From contig PLDT01000289.1 of NCBI GenBank assembly GCA_003136255.1, positions 1-64,000 on the forward strand: a stretch of 64,000 nucleotides of DNA, written 5' to 3'. The notes under the pieces were generated by a model. The model saw only the letters and a program-made list of their open reading frames with translations, was not told where the DNA came from and searched no databases. The DNA comes from Palsa-504 sp003136255 (GTDB taxonomy: Bacteria; Actinomycetota; Actinomycetes; Streptosporangiales; Streptosporangiaceae). This document shows positions 62,301 through 64,000 of this stretch, piece by piece. Both the position numbers and the translations under genes were made by a program. The first letter of the stretch is position 1. Each line of letters starts with the position of its first letter.

Positions 62301-64000
62301 GCGTGGTGGTCGCCCAGCCCCCGGTGAGGCCGACCGCCGCACCGGTCGCGGCGGGTGCCGCGGCGGTGCCCTGCTGGCCCCGCGCGACCGTCCAGATCGT
62401 GTTGTCGGCACCGCTGACCGCGGTCACCAGCAGGGTCTCGGAGCCGATGGAGATGTAGAAGTTGGGAGCGGGAAACCCGGTGTCGCTCGCCACCGTGATG
62501 GAGGTCTGCGAGATCGTGATCGGCGAGGTGAGCGTGGTGGCATCTGGCGGCGTGAGCACATAGGTGATGGCGTCGAGAGTGAGGTCCGGCTGCTGTATGG
62601 CTGCCGCCTGTGCGAGGAAGGACAGGGTGGCCGCGGGTGACGTGAGGAGCGGCGCGAGGGCCGCCGCGGGATTGGCGGCGGCGGGACTGAGGAGGTCGGC
62701 GACGAGCAGGAGGCCGGAAATTGACAACTTCGACGCCGTGGCCAGCGCGTTGACGCGGTAGATGGAGCTGAGATTGGCCAGCGTCAGCTGGTTGTCGGTG
62801 AGACCGAACAGCGTCGCGGCGTCGGCTGCGGAGATTCCGAGCGCGGCCTGGATTCCGGCCAGGTGATCACTCAAGACCGGGTCGGCGATGGTGCCGCCTG
62901 TGGGCAGCGCAGCCAGGTCCGGGTCGGGGGCCACCGAGGTCACGGCCGCGTTCAAGAAGATCTGTGCGTACAGCGAGACGGTGGTGGTGCCGTCAGGATC
63001 GCGGTGCGTGGCGGTGTCAATGTTCTGGTAGAAGGCGAGCTGCTGGTCCACGGCGAGACGGGTTGCATCCTGAAGCTGCCGGAAGGAAAGGAGGGCGGCC
63101 AGCGCGCTCTGGTCTAGCGTGCCATTGGCAACGGCCGGGGCGCCGAGCAGCAGATCGAGCTCCCACATTCTGTAGCCCGTGCAGAGCCAGACCCTGAGAA
63201 AACGATGCGCGCGATCCAGGAAGCCGAGGCCGTCCGACCCGACGAGCGGCGCGAGCGACTGGCTGCTGGTCATGCACGTGTCGTCGATCCCCTGGATCGC
63301 TACGTTCAGCGGGCCCTGTACCCAGGACACCTGGAGAAGCTCGAGAAGCGACTCATAGCTGAGGGACGCGGCCTGGAGGAAGGCGTCCACGGGAGCGACG
63401 TCGGTCAGCGGGTTGGCGGTGTTCCAGGCGACCGGGGCAGGGACAAAATTCGGGTTGGCGGCCAGGTCTTCTGCGTGCGGGGCCATGCCGAAGCGCTCGG
63501 CGGCGACTGCCGCTTGCTGGGGGACGGTCGCGCCTCCCAGGGGCAGGAGCGCCTGACGCAACTGCCACAGCGGTAGGTTCAGCTGCTGCAGATAGGTGCG
63601 CAACTCGTCCAGGCCGGCGCTGTACGGCAACGTGAAGGGATAGCTGGCGGCGAACAGCGTGACATAGGCGCCCTGGTTGAAGTATTCCGGTGCGGCGCTC
63701 AAATCCGCGGCGGTCGTGTCCGCTGACGTCTGCTTCCAGACAGGGTTCCACGTTCCCGTTATCTCGGTCCCGTTTGCCGTGGTCACCCCCGGCGCCGTTG
63801 ACCAGTAGACGTTGTAACCGGTTGCTCCCGCAACGGCGTTCCAGGCGAGGGTGACCTGATTATCGCCTGGCGTGGCGGAGACGCCTGTCGGCGCTGGCGG
63901 AGCGATCGTCGGCACGATTGGCGCCGCCGAGACCTGGGATGNNGCCCGCGGAGTTGGCGGACGTGACGATGTAGTAGTAGGTGGTGCCGTTGACCAGCGC
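56308..64000 (-). CDS. Tc-toxin A-subunit-like giant protein with FN3 and phage-tail-like modules (5' end outside window)
   Basis: At least 2,540 residues are visible. From the N-terminal side (residue 1 = codon at 63915): part of a fibronectin-III domain (TGVSATPGDNQVTLAWNAVAGATGYNVYWS), preceded across the gap 63942-63943 by another FN3 end (NGTTYYYIVTSANSAG). Then the TcdA/VRP1-type region (YPFTLPYSAGLDELRTYLQQLNLPLWQLRQAL). Near 1030-1120 is the neuraminidase-like toxin part (YLETVVLNYIDRLDGLAHLLVTG). Near 2020-2150 is the long-helix channel region, and after it the TcB-binding part (DWMVGSLSATYFQSYQLAYQM...FGYWDSLYKGLLAGETLNHDLRRM...LPESLFDNDYPGHYNRRL). Three beta modules with GQQGT are inserted at about 458-532, 562-636 and 1494-1567. 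TcA proteins form the pentameric pore of insecticidal Tc toxins. No TcB or TcC gene is in the window. Confidence 0.88.
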   Translation of the reverse strand, partial: RWSTAPPTTTSSRPPTPRXXSQVSAAPIVPTIAPPAPTGVSATPGDNQVTLAWNAVAGATGYNVYWSTAPGVTTANGTEITGTWNPVWKQTSADTTAADLSAAPEYFNQGAYVTLFAASYPFTLPYSAGLDELRTYLQQLNLPLWQLRQALLPLGGATVPQQAAVAAERFGMAPHAEDLAANPNFVPAPVAWNTANPLTDVAPVDAFLQAASLSYESLLELLQVSWVQGPLNVAIQGIDDTCMTSSQSLAPLVGSDGLGFLDRAHRFLRVWLCTGYRMWELDLLLGAPAVANGTLDQSALAALLSFRQLQDATRLAVDQQLAFYQNIDTATHRDPDGTTTVSLYAQIFLNAAVTSVAPDPDLAALPTGGTIADPVLSDHLAGIQAALGISAADAATLFGLTDNQLTLANLSSIYRVNALATASKLSISGLLLVADLLSPAAANPAAALAPLLTSPAATLSFLAQAAAIQQPDLTLDAITYVLTPPDATTLTSPITISQTSITVASDTGFPAPNFYISIGSETLLVTAVSGADNTIWTVARGQQGTAAAPAATGAAVGLTGGWATTTQMTQANIATTLSAVQQAVVSLLAASTTLASGITAGQTSITVVSDTGFPAPNFSVTIGSEILLVTAVGGTGNTTWTVARGQQGTTAAPAATGAAVTPTGGDVNGSVIAAVAANAHTASASGLANDVSALILQQLQVPGSGLTLLTVLTDPAFTGSSSPLTPTSFPSQFLAIQLFDKVAVLVRGLRLVATDLSWLLANAAVYNGLNFSQLPVTPGQPVPGLPPLLTTLLVIKLARLWTAAPPSSSVQTLYDVIGGVSAGTLASGAQAQGALAAITGWPLTDIEAFASALGCAFPANYTQPTAYDALRTLEAMAAKAGAAGAQIVNWGAVPPDEPTAEGIAAGALGVVKAQQPGNDAWLALAPTLMNPIRENRSAALQAYLTAQRDGSGDLIYPDADHLFDYFLIDVQMSSCQATSRVVQAYIAVQIFVARCLMNLEAPEVVVDLTQDDTWNQWEWMSSYRVWEANREVLLYPENWLIESQRPDRTEIYQQLEQEVRQGQSTADYLETVVLNYIDRLDGLAHLLVTGTCEDPATGTIYVVARTLADPPVFYLRSFLNGAWTGWAQITINIKAHQAVPALYRGRVCLFWLEVKVSNEPQQALPAAQQSSAPPSQTVDKYVSLAVNFSIFRNGNWSPAQAAKGKLFDKPFYDQTKVSDIQAVEALYTLKVQAPAPAPGYGANLFLDVFRQGDFQVWNWGWLGDPNVNLITSENDSVATHLGRAVFDGRFSDLELRNLEVPTTAQTSTGVLPAGYTLAVPLLTHAQAAYGLDAQPLLPLPDSQADPDLAADSGLIPRAGALASLPADPAQGPAQTLVLNFTSAGALEQSVGPLLNTAPVPLRVVGPVSDLNFDPTSYFFFQDNRRCYWVQSTKYYWTGSFWSPVVPSDPSTVPYQISYVFHPFYQPFTRLFWNQLSGGGFDLLYDPDLQQVPDTIDPSYSEVFSFQIGYQPTWRVTWDLADASTALASPISASQTTITVTNNIWVPSPAFYVFVGSEILLVTAVGSTDDTSWTVTRGQQGTSPAAAPGGAAVTPTAASQDRQFLDFSSGAPFSVYNWELFYHIPLYIAQLLSQNQQFEDAQTWFQYIFNPTRQGSDPAPQRFWIPKPLHDLTSAKILQQQINNLLEAVNQGNPAAVAEINTWRNDPFNPFVLADQRPVAYMKSTVMSYLDNLIAWGDNLFSTESREALSEATLLYVIASEILGPQPVAVTPPQSADESFDQLEPSLDAFANAMVEIENVIGGAGSGAGGSGAGGSGGIPVAQTFYFKIPSNAQLLGYWATVADRLYKLRHCQNIAGAALQLALFDAPIDPGLLIAAQAAGVDLSSVLSDVAAPLPNYRFTSLYPQALDFVNAVRAYGASLQAALEKADAGALALLQSSTQQQLLTDADQIFQSRADQAQNAIDALNQGLAVLQSTYDYYSGLPHQNEAEGIAASLSQLAFLVKHGVPILKGLASLFHAAPNAGAGVAGAGGTPQAQVTEGGSNAGHSTDKGSQVVAEIVSLMEDGAKLATEQGRLDYRYADNQQKATEAELKIQQANTQIAGAELALQIAGVDQANHQEQIDNLQKQIDFLTDKFTSDSLYDWMVGSLSATYFQSYQLAYQMCKQVERCYQFELGIQDSSFIQFGYWDSLYKGLLAGETLNHDLRRMQASYLQQNARRYELSRYVSLGVLNPAALQQLLVTGACDFTLPESLFDNDYPGHYNRRLTRVSLTVVYPSPGKFDNVKATLTLAANQVRINTDTSSGYAENPVGSDPRFIYNYAAVPQKIAMGNAQDDPGLFITAIASNIADQRYLPFENAGAISSWHLEMPQLYNEVDLSTVGDIVLHLYYTALDGGAPLQQAAQANNAANLPTSGIKVFSAQNDFAAPSPTAANPYPLTPWQAFLATVAAPANQTLTLSISPSKFPAWTRGKTISVTSLAVLAVAWPPGDFVLAPQAPLPTASVPMTPVAGVTEPNVCAATIAMPVDTPLGTWSFELQQQGAPDFRSLTKNEIGDVVLLVSYDVS
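59216..59436 (-). repeat. phage-tail-like beta module, copy 3
   Basis: Encodes SPISASQTTITV...FYVFVGSEILLVTAVG...TSWTVTRGQQGTSPAAAPGGAAV, parallel to the two modules near 62 kb but more diverged. It sits inside the large receptor-binding/shell part of the TcA-like protein. Confidence 0.75.
62008..62232 (-). repeat. phage-tail-like beta module, copy 2
   Basis: Encodes ITAGQTSITVVSDTGFPAPNF, then IGSEILLVTAVGG and WTVARGQQGTTAAPAATGAAV. Close to copy 1 in protein and DNA sequence, 90 bases away, so a recent tandem duplication is likely. Confidence 0.85.
62320..62540 (-). repeat. phage-tail-like beta module, copy 1
   Basis: Encodes ITISQTSITVASDTGFPAPNF, then IGSETLLVTAVSG and WTVARGQQGTAAAPAATGAAV. 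The pattern of a threonine-rich strand, G-x-E-x-x-x-V and RGQxGT is familiar from phage tail and receptor-binding proteins. Confidence 0.85.

Noticed and set aside
59216..62540. Prophage or tail-like injection particle suggested by GQQGT modules
   Set aside because: The modules are embedded in one TcA-like protein, and no capsid, sheath, baseplate or terminase gene is present in the window.
1..64000. tRNA, rRNA, CRISPR arrays, transposases
   Set aside because: I looked for them and saw none: no regularly spaced repeats, no transposase or integrase motifs, no tRNA-like stems.

Overview
The window is high-GC DNA with GTG/TTG starts, strong GGAGG-type ribosome sites, many 1-4 base gene overlaps, a class F sortase, a eukaryotic-type Ser/Thr kinase and many acyl-CoA and SDR enzymes. 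This fits an actinomycete (Actinomycetota, probably one of the filamentous orders). It looks like a draft or metagenome scaffold: ten 'nn' pairs sit inside genes, and at most of them the reading frame changes or a conserved block is missing, so they are collapsed gaps of unknown length.

Layout. 0.2-3.5 kb: secreted PknH-like sensor protein, Ser/Thr kinase, 5'-truncated methyltransferase. 3.7-7.4 kb: aromatic amino acid decarboxylase, secreted glycoside-hydrolase-like protein, class F sortase and a Ser/Ala-rich cell-wall protein that may be its substrate. 7.5-12.2 kb: dioxygenase-like protein, miaA, a MOSC protein, amidohydrolase and APC permease. 12.5-13.0 kb: anti-sigma-type ATPase.

13.0-40.3 kb is one large catabolic island of about 28 genes: two paralogous GntR regulators, a CaiC-like CoA ligase, three acyl-CoA dehydrogenases, a MenB/BadI-like crotonase, a CitE-like lyase with a MaoC hydratase, an enoyl-CoA hydratase, an HSD10-like SDR, a thiolase, a CaiB-like CoA-transferase, a Baeyer-Villiger monooxygenase, a luciferase-like monooxygenase, an esterase/lactonase, an aldehyde dehydrogenase, a zinc alcohol dehydrogenase, four further SDRs, a P450 with its ferredoxin, SnoaL-like proteins and an amidohydrolase. 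Read together it encodes hydroxylation, oxidation to a ketone, lactone formation, ring opening, CoA activation and beta-oxidation of an alicyclic (terpenoid, cycloalkane or steroid-like) compound. Short AT-rich, partly palindromic elements mark its promoters.

41.2-47.3 kb: an XRE regulator with a ClpP-like protein lacking the catalytic His, a membrane-anchored BNR beta-propeller protein, small proteins, and a scrambled zone with gene fragments. 47.4-50.1 kb: an AAA-type regulator missing its C-terminal HTH, in a segment bounded by a 59-bp direct repeat. 50.0-55.8 kb: a glycolate oxidase operon (glcF, glcE, glcD) and malate synthase, converting glycolate through glyoxylate to malate. 55.9-64.0 kb: a small nucleotidyltransferase directly behind a giant Tc-toxin A-type gene that runs off the window; this TcA carries fibronectin-III sequence and three phage-tail-like beta modules.
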